Origin: Marinilabiliaceae bacterium JC040 | Lineage (GTDB): Bacteria > Bacteroidota > Bacteroidia > Bacteroidales > Marinifilaceae | Length of the DNA: 64,000 nucleotides | Direction: 5' to 3' | Assembly: GCA_022496785.1 (NCBI GenBank) | Contig: SNAP01000004.1 | Location: 62,001-126,000, forward strand | Shown: positions 45,270-54,116 of the stretch, one piece after another | How positions within the stretch are numbered: position 1 is the stretch's first letter | Layout of the letters: each line of letters starts with the position of its first letter | Notes under the pieces: model-generated | What the model saw: the letters and a program-made list of their open reading frames with translations, nothing else | The model's database searches: none | What the model was told of the DNA's origin: nothing | Made by a program: the position numbers and the translations under genes

Positions 45270-46532
45270 ATGAATAAAATAGAAAAATTTGTTTACGATT
45301 CATTAAAGAATAATCCTAGAATAAAAGGGTATGTAAGAAATTTATATCAATTATCTATGGATATTTTACCTCGTCCAAAAAATTATTCTTTAAACGAAAT
45401 ATCTTGTAAATCAGGTTACTTTTTTGGATTTCATGACAAAAATCCTTTTTCAACTAATGAAGATATGGTTCTAGCACAATCTACAATTGAAGAATTAAGA
45501 ATGCCTATGCAAACTGATAGTGCGGATATTGGATATTTTGATTTTTCTAATGGGAAACTTGGATCTTTTACTAAATTGTCGGAAACATTTGCTTGGAATT
45601 ATCATAAAGGTTGTAGACTTCAGTGGTTAAATGATGATGAGATAATATTTAATACAGCAGTAAAAAATAATGTTGTTTCTAAAATTGTTTCAGTAAAGAA
45701 TAAAAAAGAACGAATTTTGAAAAGACCTATTGATACTGTTTCTGAAGATGGTAAATATGCTACTTTTTTTAGTTACGAGAGATTAGAAAATGATATGCCA
45801 GGATATGGTTATCCTTATAGTGATTCATTATCCTTTCTACATGAAAATATTTCTAAAAACACAGGTTTATATATATTTAATATTAATGATGAGAATGAAG
45901 AAATGGTAATTTCATTATATGATTTATGGAAACTTCTGGATGATAAGGATAAATACAAGAACTATCATCATTTTGTAACTCATACTGAATTTTCTTCTGA
46001 TTCTAGATATGTTTCTTTTATGCATAGATGGACAAATCCTTCTAATACGGATAAGAGATGGTCTTTATTATATGTGTATGATTTGCTAACAAAAGCTATT
46101 ATTAAAATACCTGTTGATAATATGGTTTCTCATTATGTTTGGAATGAACATAAAATACTAGCATATTGTAGAATTGACGGTATTGATAGTCATGTTATAT
46201 TTAATATAGATAATTTGAATGAATTTAGTAGGATTTTGCCTGAAAAATTGAATTCAGATGGACATCAAAGTTTTATAAATTCTTGTAGTTTTATTACTGA
46301 TACATATCCTAATGCACGACGAATGCAAAAGTTGTATAAGATTAATTTATTTGATAATTCATGTGTGCTAGTAGCATCTCTTTATCATAGAAGAAAATTT
46401 TCATCTTCGTTAAAAAAGGGAAATATTTGTGTTGATTTACATCCCATAGTATCAAAAAGTGGTGATTTTGTTTGTTTTGACTCTGGATTTAATAAAGAAA
46501 GAAGTTTATGTGTAATGAGTTTAAAAAAATAG
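45270..46532 (+). CDS. Unrecognised protein, probably beta-propeller, in polysaccharide operon
   Basis: I cannot name this family with confidence. The 420 residues contain repeated segments of the form W..DDEIIFNT, SEDGKYATFFSYE, SSDSRYVSFMHRW and SKSGDFVCFDSG, spaced like blades of a TolB/WD40-type propeller. No signal peptide or membrane helix is seen. Such proteins occur next to glycosyltransferases in other surface polysaccharide loci, but the role is unknown. Tight spacing (3 and 4 bases) ties it to the operon. Confidence 0.65.
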   Translation: MNKIEKFVYDSLKNNPRIKGYVRNLYQLSMDILPRPKNYSLNEISCKSGYFFGFHDKNPFSTNEDMVLAQSTIEELRMPMQTDSADIGYFDFSNGKLGSFTKLSETFAWNYHKGCRLQWLNDDEIIFNTAVKNNVVSKIVSVKNKKERILKRPIDTVSEDGKYATFFSYERLENDMPGYGYPYSDSLSFLHENISKNTGLYIFNINDENEEMVISLYDLWKLLDDKDKYKNYHHFVTHTEFSSDSRYVSFMHRWTNPSNTDKRWSLLYVYDLLTKAIIKIPVDNMVSHYVWNEHKILAYCRIDGIDSHVIFNIDNLNEFSRILPEKLNSDGHQSFINSCSFITDTYPNARRMQKLYKINLFDNSCVLVASLYHRRKFSSSLKKGNICVDLHPIVSKSGDFVCFDSGFNKERSLCVMSLKK

Positions 46533-46536
46533 TTAA

Positions 46537-47352
46537 ATGGCTTTGAAATTAATGTATATAACTAATCAAATAGAAGTAGCAAAGATTGCTGAGAAACATT
46601 CTGTAGATAGAATATTTATTGATTTGGAAAAAAATGGAAAAGCTGAAAGACAGGCTTATAAGGATACCGTAAAATCTAATCATGAGTTTTCTGATATCAA
46701 TAAAATAAGAAATGTAATATCAAAATCTGATATACTAGTTCGTATTAATCCTTTATATGATAAATCTAATCATGAAATAAATGAAGTTATCGAAAGAGGA
46801 GCAGATATAGTAATGTTACCAATGTGGAGAAAATTGGACGAAGTAAAAAAGTTTTACGATCTTGTAAATGGGCGTGCAAAGATTTCGTTACTATTAGAGA
46901 CTGTATCTGCTCAAAAAGAGTTAGAAAAGGTCTTAGAATTTGGCTGTTTTGATGAAATACATATTGGGTTAAATGATCTTCATTTAGATTATAAATTGAA
47001 ATTTATGTTTGAATTATTATCTAATGGGACAGTTGAAAATATAGCTCGTAAATTGAATCACGCTAATAAAACTTTTGGATTTGGTGGTATTGCTGATCTA
47101 AATTCTGGATTGATTTCAGGAAAAAATATTATTGCAGAACATTATAGACTAAATTCAAAATTAGCAATTTTATCGAGAAGTTTTTGTAATACAGATATTG
47201 TTAAAGATATTGATATGATAGATAAAACATTCTCGAAAGGTATCAATCAAATCAGAAAATATGAAAAGTATTTAGAAAATCAAGATGAATCTTTTTTCCT
47301 AGAAAATAAGAAGATAGTGCAAAAAAAAGTAGGTGAAATATTAAATTTTTAG
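46537..47352 (+). CDS. HpcH/HpaI aldolase family protein
   Basis: TIM-barrel metal-dependent aldolase/lyase, different from the CitE-like gene at 38504. Blocks are DRIFIDLEKNGKAERQ, ILVRINPLYD (substrate Arg), ISLLLETVSAQKEL (metal Glu) and IHIGLNDLHLDY (metal Asp), followed by FGFGGIADLNSG. 271 residues. It lies one base before a fold-III PLP decarboxylase gene, and the pair looks like a small carbon-skeleton pathway within the operon. Reaction unknown. Confidence 0.8.
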   Translation: MALKLMYITNQIEVAKIAEKHSVDRIFIDLEKNGKAERQAYKDTVKSNHEFSDINKIRNVISKSDILVRINPLYDKSNHEINEVIERGADIVMLPMWRKLDEVKKFYDLVNGRAKISLLLETVSAQKELEKVLEFGCFDEIHIGLNDLHLDYKLKFMFELLSNGTVENIARKLNHANKTFGFGGIADLNSGLISGKNIIAEHYRLNSKLAILSRSFCNTDIVKDIDMIDKTFSKGINQIRKYEKYLENQDESFFLENKKIVQKKVGEILNF

Positions 47353-47353
47353 T

Positions 47354-48577
47354 ATGAATTATAAAGAAATATCTAAGATAAGTGAATCGGTAGGAGAAGC
47401 ATTTTATGTTCTTGATACAGATAAGTTTGTTGATAATTGGAATAACCTGTTAACTAGTTTTCGTGATATATATAAAGAAACATATATTGCATATTCCTAT
47501 AAAACTAATTACATTCCTAGATTATGTAAATTAGTTGACGAAATGGGAGGATATGCAGAAATAGTTTCGCATATGGAATATGAAATCACTAAAAGATTAA
47601 AAATTAAAGCTGATAAAGTTATTTTCAATGGTCCATATAAAAATAAGGATTCTGTTAAAGAAATACTTTTATCAGGAGGAATAGTTAATATTGATTCTAT
47701 TTCTGAATTACCTTTCATTATTGAATTAGCTAAGTTGAATTCTTCCAAAACGTTAAATATTGGCATAAGGTGTAATTTTAAGATTAATGACAATGTTATA
47801 TCTCGTTTCGGAATTGATGTTTTATCAGATGAGTTTAAATTTTTAATAGATGAACTTACATGTAATACTAATATATGTATTAAGAGTTTGCATTGTCATT
47901 TCGCTTGTCGAAGTATTGAAACTTGGAAACCAAGAGCAGAAGGAATGTTAGACATCCTTCAGAAATATCCTGAATTGAATCCAGAAAATATTGATTTAGG
48001 AGGTGGTTTATATGGAAATATGAAAGAGTCATTAAAGGAACAGTTTGATTCGTTTATTCCAAAATATTCTGATTATGCTAATGAAGTAGCGAATGTCTTC
48101 AAAGAAAGATTTTCAAATTATAATATAAAACCAAAGTTATTTATTGAACCTGGAAGTGCTTTAGTTGGTGATGTAATGCAATTCATTTCAAAAGTTGTAT
48201 CTATAAAAAATGTACGTGGGAAAAAAATTGCGACATTATTGGGTAGCATATATAATATAAATCCAACTTTAAATAAAAAGAATCCACCTATTACAGTTCT
48301 AAATAATCTAGAATCAGAACAATTATATTATGAAGATTTGGATTTTAGTGGATTTACATGTATAGAATCAGATTATCTGTACAAAGGATATTCTGGATTT
48401 TTATCTTCTAATGATTTTGTTTTGTTTGATAATGTAGGATCGTATTCTGTTGTCTTAAAGCCTCCTTTTATTTTACCAAATTTTCCTATTATTGAAATAG
48501 TAAATGATAAAATAGTGTGTATAAAAGAACAAGAAACTTTTGATAATATTTTTAGTACTTATAAATTTGATTTTTAA
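47354..48577 (+). CDS. Fold-type III PLP decarboxylase (DapDC/ODC-like)
   Basis: Group IV decarboxylase with an alanine racemase-like barrel. The PLP lysine is K50 in IAYSYKTNYIPRL; HCHFACRS and the glycine loop DLGGGLYG (phosphate) follow; the active-site Cys is C336 in the C-E-S-D pattern. 407 residues. It is unlikely to be the housekeeping lysA, being inside a polysaccharide operon. Probable substrate is an amino acid or amino-acid adduct that becomes part of the polymer. Confidence 0.82.
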   Translation: MNYKEISKISESVGEAFYVLDTDKFVDNWNNLLTSFRDIYKETYIAYSYKTNYIPRLCKLVDEMGGYAEIVSHMEYEITKRLKIKADKVIFNGPYKNKDSVKEILLSGGIVNIDSISELPFIIELAKLNSSKTLNIGIRCNFKINDNVISRFGIDVLSDEFKFLIDELTCNTNICIKSLHCHFACRSIETWKPRAEGMLDILQKYPELNPENIDLGGGLYGNMKESLKEQFDSFIPKYSDYANEVANVFKERFSNYNIKPKLFIEPGSALVGDVMQFISKVVSIKNVRGKKIATLLGSIYNINPTLNKKNPPITVLNNLESEQLYYEDLDFSGFTCIESDYLYKGYSGFLSSNDFVLFDNVGSYSVVLKPPFILPNFPIIEIVNDKIVCIKEQETFDNIFSTYKFDF

Positions 48578-49261
48578 ATGTGGTTTTGGTTTAATAAGTT
48601 AATAAAAAGGATACTAGATATAGTAATGTCGATTATTTTGATAATAATCTTATCTCCTATATTTTTGATTTGTATTATTGGTGTGAAATTTGATTCAAAA
48701 GGTCCTGTTTTTTTTAAACAAGCTAGATTAACACTCAAAGGTCGTATCTTTTATATGTTTAAATTTAGATCTATGTATATTAATTCAGAGCAAATAGGAA
48801 CAGGATTATTTAATTATGAGAATGATCCTAGAGTTACTAAATTAGGTAGATTATTAAGAAATTTAAGTCTAGATGAACTTCCTCAATTATTTAATGTTTT
48901 GTGTGGAGATATGTCACTTGTAGGACCTAGACCTTGCGTTTCTTATGAGTTAGGTGATTTCGAAACTTTAAATCATAGATATAAGAAAAGATTTGAAATT
49001 AATGCTGGTATTACAGGATTAGCTCAAATACAAGGGAGAAATGAATTACCTTGGGATCAAAAAGTTTTATATGATGGAGATTATATTGAAAGATTTAAAA
49101 AATGGGGAGTACTATTAGATATAAAAATATTATTCTTGACTGTATATTGTATTTTTAAAAAGAAATCTATATTTGAAGATAAAGTTGATGAAAATATAAG
49201 TGATATAGAGTCAGCTAAAATAGCTAATGAGGAAATAATAAGAAAAGCTCATGAAAAATAA
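48578..49261 (+). CDS. Initiating sugar-1-phosphate transferase (PglC/WcaJ C-terminal type)
   Basis: Places the first sugar phosphate on undecaprenyl phosphate. One re-entrant or transmembrane helix near residues 12-36, then FKQARLTLKGRIFYMFKFRSM, the catalytic DELPQLFNVLCGDMSLVGPRP and INAGITGLAQIQGRNELPW. At 227 residues it is the short monotopic form. Its usual substrates are UDP-diacetamidobacillosamine or related 6-deoxy amino sugars, in line with the dehydratases upstream. Confidence 0.92.
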   Translation: MWFWFNKLIKRILDIVMSIILIIILSPIFLICIIGVKFDSKGPVFFKQARLTLKGRIFYMFKFRSMYINSEQIGTGLFNYENDPRVTKLGRLLRNLSLDELPQLFNVLCGDMSLVGPRPCVSYELGDFETLNHRYKKRFEINAGITGLAQIQGRNELPWDQKVLYDGDYIERFKKWGVLLDIKILFLTVYCIFKKKSIFEDKVDENISDIESAKIANEEIIRKAHEK

Positions 49262-50189
49262 AAGATATATGAATAAAGAAAGATTAATTTGGCTAGGAGG
49301 AGAACTTATTCCAGTTAGTGAAGCTAAGATAAATGTCTTATCACCAACATCTCAATTTGGAGCAAATGTTTTTGAAGGTATAAGATGTTATTGGAATAAT
49401 GATATGGATCAATTATATGCATTTAGATTAGAGGATCATTTTAATAGATTATTAGATTCAATTAAAATTTTTAAGATGGATGCAAATTATACTGTAGAAT
49501 ATCTTATAAGTGTGCTAAAAGAAGTTATAATTGCTAATAATTATAAAGAGGATATAGCTGTTAGACAAACTGTTTTCATAGATGGTTTAGGAGGTACTTG
49601 GAATTCAAAAGGACCTGTTAATATGTTTGTTGCTCCTATTGCAAAAAGTCGTAAAATATATAAAGAACAAAATGGTTTGAGATGTTGTATTAGTTCTTGG
49701 GAACGTATAAACGATAATAATTTATCACCGAGAGCAAAAGTTGGAGCTAACTATATTAATAGTAGAATGGCTCATTTAGAAGCCACAGATAATGGTTATG
49801 ATACAGCAATTTTTCTAAACAAATTTGGGAAAGTTGCAGAAGCTCCTGGTTCTTGTATCTTTATTATTAGAAATGGTGAATTAATAACGCCTCCATGTAC
49901 AGCTTCAGTATTAGAGAGTATTACTAGAGATACAATAATGAAAATTGCAAGAAATGATTTGAATATTTCTGTAATTGAAAGAGATATTGATAGAACTGAA
50001 TTATATATTTGTGATGCCGCTTTTTTATGTGGTTCAGCTATGGAAATTACACCAATTTGCAGTTTTGATTCATATAAGATTAATAATTCGGTTAATAATA
50101 ATCTTGTTCATAAGCTTTTTGAAGAATATGATAGTGTAATATCTGGAACTAATAATAAATATTTGAATTGGTTAACTCCTATATATTAA
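49251..50189 (+). CDS. Class IV aminotransferase (branched-chain type)
   Basis: Fold-IV PLP transaminase related to IlvE. The PLP lysine is K163 in SPRAKVGANYINSRMAH and the cofactor Glu lies in KVAEAPGSCIF. FGANVFEGIRCY is the conserved N-terminal block. 312 residues from this ATG, which overlaps the previous gene by 11 bases; ATG 49269 is an alternative. Placed next to a PLP decarboxylase and an aldolase, it probably makes a special amino compound rather than valine or leucine. Confidence 0.85.
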   Translation: MKNKRYMNKERLIWLGGELIPVSEAKINVLSPTSQFGANVFEGIRCYWNNDMDQLYAFRLEDHFNRLLDSIKIFKMDANYTVEYLISVLKEVIIANNYKEDIAVRQTVFIDGLGGTWNSKGPVNMFVAPIAKSRKIYKEQNGLRCCISSWERINDNNLSPRAKVGANYINSRMAHLEATDNGYDTAIFLNKFGKVAEAPGSCIFIIRNGELITPPCTASVLESITRDTIMKIARNDLNISVIERDIDRTELYICDAAFLCGSAMEITPICSFDSYKINNSVNNNLVHKLFEEYDSVISGTNNKYLNWLTPIY

Positions 50190-50192
50190 ATA

Positions 50193-50957
50193 ATGCAAAA
50201 AGATAATATATATATTAAAAATTTAATTTCTGTTATAATACCTGTATATAATTCTGCAAAAACAATAAGAGAGACATTAAATTCTGTAATTAAACAAACG
50301 TATGATAATATAGAAGTAATTATTATTGATGATTGTTCTACTGATGAAACTGTTAAAATAATATTGGATTTTGCAAAAATAGATACTAGAATTAATCTTT
50401 TTAGTTTAGATTATAATAGTGGAGCTGCTGTTGCAAGAAATTATGGAATAAACAAAGCAAAAGGGCAATATTTAGCATTTATTGATAGTGATGATTTATG
50501 GCTAAAAGATAAATTACAGAAGCAAATAGATACTGATTATCCTTTTGTATATACAGCAATTAAAATGATTAATGATAATAATGAAATTATTAAAGATAAA
50601 CTTTCAGTACCCTTAAAGGTCTCGTATAATTACCTTTTAAGAAATACAATTATAGTCACTTCTTCAGTTTTGATTAATAGAAATATAATAGGTGATTTTA
50701 ATATGCCATTGCGTAGATCTGGTCAGGATTATGCAACATGGCTATTATTATTAAGAAGAACAAAATACGCTTATGGAATTGATGAAGCTTTAGTTTTGTA
50801 TCGTAAAGGAAAGAATTCTTTATCATCTAATAAATTGAAAAGTATAAATCAAGTATATGAAATACAAACGAAGAATGAGAGTATCTCAAAAATAAAAGCA
50901 TTTTTTAATACTTTATGTTTTTGTATGTATGCATTTAAGAAACACTATTTAAAATAA
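50193..50957 (+). CDS. Glycosyltransferase family 2
   Basis: GT-A fold: ISVIIPVYNSAKTIRETLNSV, VIIIDDCSTDET, GAAVARNYGINKAKGQYLAFIDSDDLW with the metal-binding DSD. 254 residues, no membrane helix except a weak C-terminal hydrophobic patch (FFNTLCFCMYAF). Similar to EpsE/WcaA-type transferases that add a sugar to the growing repeat. Next to last gene of the operon. Confidence 0.9.
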   Translation: MQKDNIYIKNLISVIIPVYNSAKTIRETLNSVIKQTYDNIEVIIIDDCSTDETVKIILDFAKIDTRINLFSLDYNSGAAVARNYGINKAKGQYLAFIDSDDLWLKDKLQKQIDTDYPFVYTAIKMINDNNEIIKDKLSVPLKVSYNYLLRNTIIVTSSVLINRNIIGDFNMPLRRSGQDYATWLLLLRRTKYAYGIDEALVLYRKGKNSLSSNKLKSINQVYEIQTKNESISKIKAFFNTLCFCMYAFKKHYLK

Positions 50958-50963
50958 ATATTT

Positions 50964-52289
50964 ATGAATATAGCTATAGTAGGTACTGGATACGTAGGTT
51001 TAGTTTCAGGAACGTGTTTTGCTGAAATGGGAATTAATGTAACATGTATTGATATAAATAAAGATAAAATTAATTCATTAAAGAAAGGAATTGTTCCAAT
51101 ATATGAACCTAGTTTGGAAGAAATGGTTATTAGAAATTTAAATGCAGGTCGTTTAAGTTTTTCTACTGAATTAGTTTCTGTTTTGGATTCTGTTGATATA
51201 GTATTTAGTGCTGTAGGAACTCCTCCTGATGATGATGGAAGTGCTGATTTAAAATATGTTCTAGAAGTTGCTAAAACTTTTGGAAAACATATAAATAAAT
51301 ACACTATATTAGTTACTAAATCTACAGTTCCTGTTGGAACAGCAAATTTAGTCAAAGAAGTTATAAATAAAGAAATTAAGTTACGAGGTAAGAATATATC
51401 TTTTGATGTTGCTTCTAACCCAGAATTTCTTAAAGAGGGTGCTGCTATTAATGATTTTATGAGTCCAGATAGAGTTATTGTTGGCGTTGAAACTAATAAA
51501 TCTAAAGAATTACTGACAAAATTATATAGACCATTCCTTTTAAATAATTTTAGAGTTATTTTTACAGATATATTATCTGCCGAGATGATAAAATATGCTG
51601 CAAATTCTATGTTGGCAACCCGTATTTCTTTTATGAATGATATTGCTAATTTGTGTGAACTACTTGGTGCTGATGTTAATATGGTACGAAAAGGGATTGG
51701 TGCTGATACACGAATAGGTAATAAATTTCTTTATCCTGGATGTGGATATGGGGGGAGTTGTTTTCCTAAAGATGTTAAGGCTTTAATCAGAACTGCTGAT
51801 AATAATAACTACAGTATGGAGGTTTTGAAGGCAGTTGAAAAAGTAAATTCTTTTCAAAAATCAATATTATACAAAAAACTAAAATCACATTATAAAATAC
51901 TTAAGGGTAAAGATATAGCAATATGGGGATTGGCTTTCAAACCTGGAACTGATGATATGCGAGAAGCGACTTCTTTAGTTACAATACAATTACTTTTAGA
52001 TGCTGGATGTAATGTGAAAGTTTATGATCCTGTTGCAATGGAAGAGTGTAAACGTAGAATAGGCAATGTTGTAACTTATGCTACAGATATCTATGATGCT
52101 GTTCTAGATGCAGATGCCTTAATAGTTATCACAGAGTGGAAACAGTTTAGATTGCCAAATTGGAAAGTGATTTTTAAATCGATGAGGGAAGCCTTCGTTA
52201 TAGATGGTAGAAATATTTATTCTCCTGGGGAATTATCTAAGCTAGGTTTTAAATATTCTTGTATAGGTAATAGAAATTGTGAGATATAA
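50964..52289 (+). CDS. ugd: UDP-glucose 6-dehydrogenase
   Basis: Oxidises UDP-glucose to UDP-glucuronate with two NAD. NAD loop IAIVGTGYVGLVSGTCFAEMG; TKSTVPVGTAN; SNPEFLKEGAAINDFMSPDRVI; catalytic C266 in YPGCGYGGSCFPKDVKAL; the C-terminal domain has WGLAFKPGTDDMREA. At 441 residues it is the normal Ugd type, distinct from WecC at 30191. Last gene of the operon; a strong terminator follows 105 bases on. Confidence 0.95.
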   Translation: MNIAIVGTGYVGLVSGTCFAEMGINVTCIDINKDKINSLKKGIVPIYEPSLEEMVIRNLNAGRLSFSTELVSVLDSVDIVFSAVGTPPDDDGSADLKYVLEVAKTFGKHINKYTILVTKSTVPVGTANLVKEVINKEIKLRGKNISFDVASNPEFLKEGAAINDFMSPDRVIVGVETNKSKELLTKLYRPFLLNNFRVIFTDILSAEMIKYAANSMLATRISFMNDIANLCELLGADVNMVRKGIGADTRIGNKFLYPGCGYGGSCFPKDVKALIRTADNNNYSMEVLKAVEKVNSFQKSILYKKLKSHYKILKGKDIAIWGLAFKPGTDDMREATSLVTIQLLLDAGCNVKVYDPVAMEECKRRIGNVVTYATDIYDAVLDADALIVITEWKQFRLPNWKVIFKSMREAFVIDGRNIYSPGELSKLGFKYSCIGNRNCEI

Positions 52290-52394
52290 TCTGTATTTAA
52301 GTATTTAATATTCAATAGTATAATATGTTGTAATGTGAATGATATCAATAAAACTTTTAATATTTGGATATCAGGTACTTATTTCATAAAATGT

Positions 52395-52440
52395 ATAATA
52401 CAGGATCCTCTATATTTTTAGTGATCCTGTATTATAAAAA
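52395..52440. terminator. Terminator of the polysaccharide operon
   Basis: Perfect 13-bp stem ATAATACAGGATC / GATCCTGTATTAT with a 15-base loop, then AT-rich sequence. It also lies just past the stop of the convergent LytTR gene. Confidence 0.8.
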
Positions 52441-52457
52441 TTTTAATACATATCAAC

Positions 52458-53114
52458 TTATAACTTTATTATTAAAAATTTTAATAATCCTAATATTTCA
52501 TTCTTTTTAATTCTACTTATGCTTACTGGTTCGTTAATTCCTTTAAGCCATATAAAAGTATGATTATAAGATTTAATTTGGGAGATATTTATTATAATAC
52601 TTCGATTTATTCGTAGGAAATAAGTTTTACATAGATTATTTGATAGTGTAGAAATATTCATTGATAGTATATACGATTTGTTATTTCTAATTATAATTTC
52701 ACTATAACTTCCAGATGCTTTTATATACGGAATATCAGTGTATTTATGAACTATGTATTCGTTCCCTTGGTGAATAAATAGATGTTTTGTGAAATGTGGA
52801 ATATTGAAACGTTTTATTCCTCCTATATAATTGAATTGCTGTGTTAATAACCTATACTTCGATTCTATTGTATAGAAAACTTCATTTACACATAATTGGT
52901 TACCTATACATCTTGATACGTGATTTAAATTAATTATTAAGTGTTTATCTATCTTTATGAAATCTTGCCAAGAAAGTTGTTTTATTAGTTTATAATGGTC
53001 TATTTTTATTTCTTCTTTTTGATTTTTATATTCTATATAGTTTTCTTTAAGATTTATTAAATAGATCTTATCTATATCTTCTGATATTAACTCTTGTATC
53101 TCGTATGACTTCAT
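52458..53114 (-). CDS. Protein with two tandem LytTR-type DNA-binding domains
   Basis: Predicted transcription regulator. The C-terminal half (about 120-215) has the LytTR pattern: PYIKASGSYSEIIIRNNKSY, YFLRINRSIIINISQIKSY and EPVSISRIKKNEIL. The N-terminal half repeats it in weaker form: KIYLINLKENYIEYKN and DFIKIDKHLIINLNHVSRC. There is no receiver domain, so input is not by ordinary phosphorelay on this protein. 218 residues. It heads the minus-strand accessory region and may control the DUF2589 operon. Confidence 0.75.
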   Translation of the reverse strand: MKSYEIQELISEDIDKIYLINLKENYIEYKNQKEEIKIDHYKLIKQLSWQDFIKIDKHLIINLNHVSRCIGNQLCVNEVFYTIESKYRLLTQQFNYIGGIKRFNIPHFTKHLFIHQGNEYIVHKYTDIPYIKASGSYSEIIIRNNKSYILSMNISTLSNNLCKTYFLRINRSIIINISQIKSYNHTFIWLKGINEPVSISRIKKNEILGLLKFLIIKL

Positions 53115-53230
53115 AATTTGATTAGAATGTTTACTATAAAATTATGATTTGTTGAGATTTATAAAGTTCTTTGTTTTGTGAACTATACTTTATAATACTT
53201 TTTTAGGTAGTTTACAAACTTATATAAATT

Positions 53231-53258
53231 AAGGTTGCCTTTTTAGGCAACCTTTTTT
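53231..53258. terminator. Hairpin terminator at the end of the DUF2589 operon
   Basis: Perfect 9-bp stem AAGGTTGCC / GGCAACCTT with T6 on the plus side; on the minus strand the tail is AT-rich. It lies just past the stop of the zinc-ribbon gene. Confidence 0.65.
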
Positions 53259-53260
53259 GT

Positions 53261-53491
53261 TTATCCCTCAAATTTACTTGCATTTTCTACACTCTTCTCT
53301 GCTTGATGGATTTTTGCTAATGCAGAAAGAGCTTTTTGTGATTTTCCTCTGTCTATACTTAATTGTAATGAGCAATATGGACATTCAATTCCTTTCCTTG
53401 TTAATAAATCTCTTATTGAGATTGGAATAAATTTATTGCACTGTGGACATATTAAACCTGATGGTTTTTGTCTTGATGTATTTGGATTCAT
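53261..53491 (-). CDS. Small zinc-ribbon protein, 76 residues
   Basis: Two CxxC knuckles (C15/C18 and C37/C40) form a likely zinc ribbon, followed by a charged helix. No known function. The start gives MNPNTSRQKPSGLICPQC. It begins one base after the DUF2589 gene stop, so it belongs to that operon as the last gene, and could be an adaptor or DNA/RNA-binding partner of the DUF2589 proteins. Confidence 0.7.
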   Translation of the reverse strand: MNPNTSRQKPSGLICPQCNKFIPISIRDLLTRKGIECPYCSLQLSIDRGKSQKALSALAKIHQAEKSVENASKFEG

Positions 53492-53492
53492 A

Positions 53493-54107
53493 TTATTCTA
53501 TGCTTTTATTTTCTTTATTTCCTATCTCTTCTATTTGTGTGTTATGAGATGTAAGATGTAATAAGTTTGACAATCCTGCTGGCATATCAGCTTGTTTCAT
53601 TTTTACATGTATTTTCATGTTTGCTGATAGATTCTGATCTCTTTCTATTTTCTTTCCTCCTTTTTGAGGAGCTAGTGAGGCGCGCATCTTTAGTGAAGGT
53701 TTTGAATTTTCGTTTTTTACTTTTTTACCATCTTTTATTGAAAATCCATGTTCTTCTTCTTCGTGCATAGCATCGTGTATCTTTATGTCAAAATCGAATT
53801 CTGCTTCTTCTATATGTAGTAAAGGAAGAGGTATTAGTGTTACCAATGGAATTTTTACTTGTTGTTGCTTTTTCTCATTTAGGTTGTTCGATTGATAGCT
53901 AAATGTTAGCATTCTTAGATCGCCTGTATCGCCTGTCTCTGGATTATAGTCTTCAAAGGCTGTATGCATTACAAAGTCTAAATATCGTTCTGCTGACATA
54001 GAATCTGCATCTATTGTTGCTATTAATGGACCAGCTATTAATTGTTGAAGTTCTAAAACTTGACTACTACGTTTGCTTATCTGTTTCCCTTTCTCTTTAT
54101 TTTCCAT
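53493..54107 (-). CDS. DUF2589 protein, short form
   Basis: Family of unknown function. Core blocks seen: QQLIAGPLIATIDADSMSAE, the beta strand pair LRMLTFSYQ...VKIPLVTLIPLPLLHIEEAEFDFDIKI, a charged linker, then a second part ending KMKQADMPAGLSNLLHL, which is the DUF2589 end motif. 204 residues, no signal peptide. A His/Glu-rich segment (HEEEEHGF) lies mid-protein. Paired with the longer DUF2589 gene at 54956 and separated from it by a 268-residue unknown. Confidence 0.8.
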   Translation of the reverse strand: MENKEKGKQISKRSSQVLELQQLIAGPLIATIDADSMSAERYLDFVMHTAFEDYNPETGDTGDLRMLTFSYQSNNLNEKKQQQVKIPLVTLIPLPLLHIEEAEFDFDIKIHDAMHEEEEHGFSIKDGKKVKNENSKPSLKMRASLAPQKGGKKIERDQNLSANMKIHVKMKQADMPAGLSNLLHLTSHNTQIEEIGNKENKSIE

Positions 54108-54116
54108 TTCCTAATT

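Noticed and set aside
50945-51355. 136-residue minus-strand frame over ugd
   Set aside because: Antisense to the NAD-binding domain of a clear Ugd gene; no own signals.
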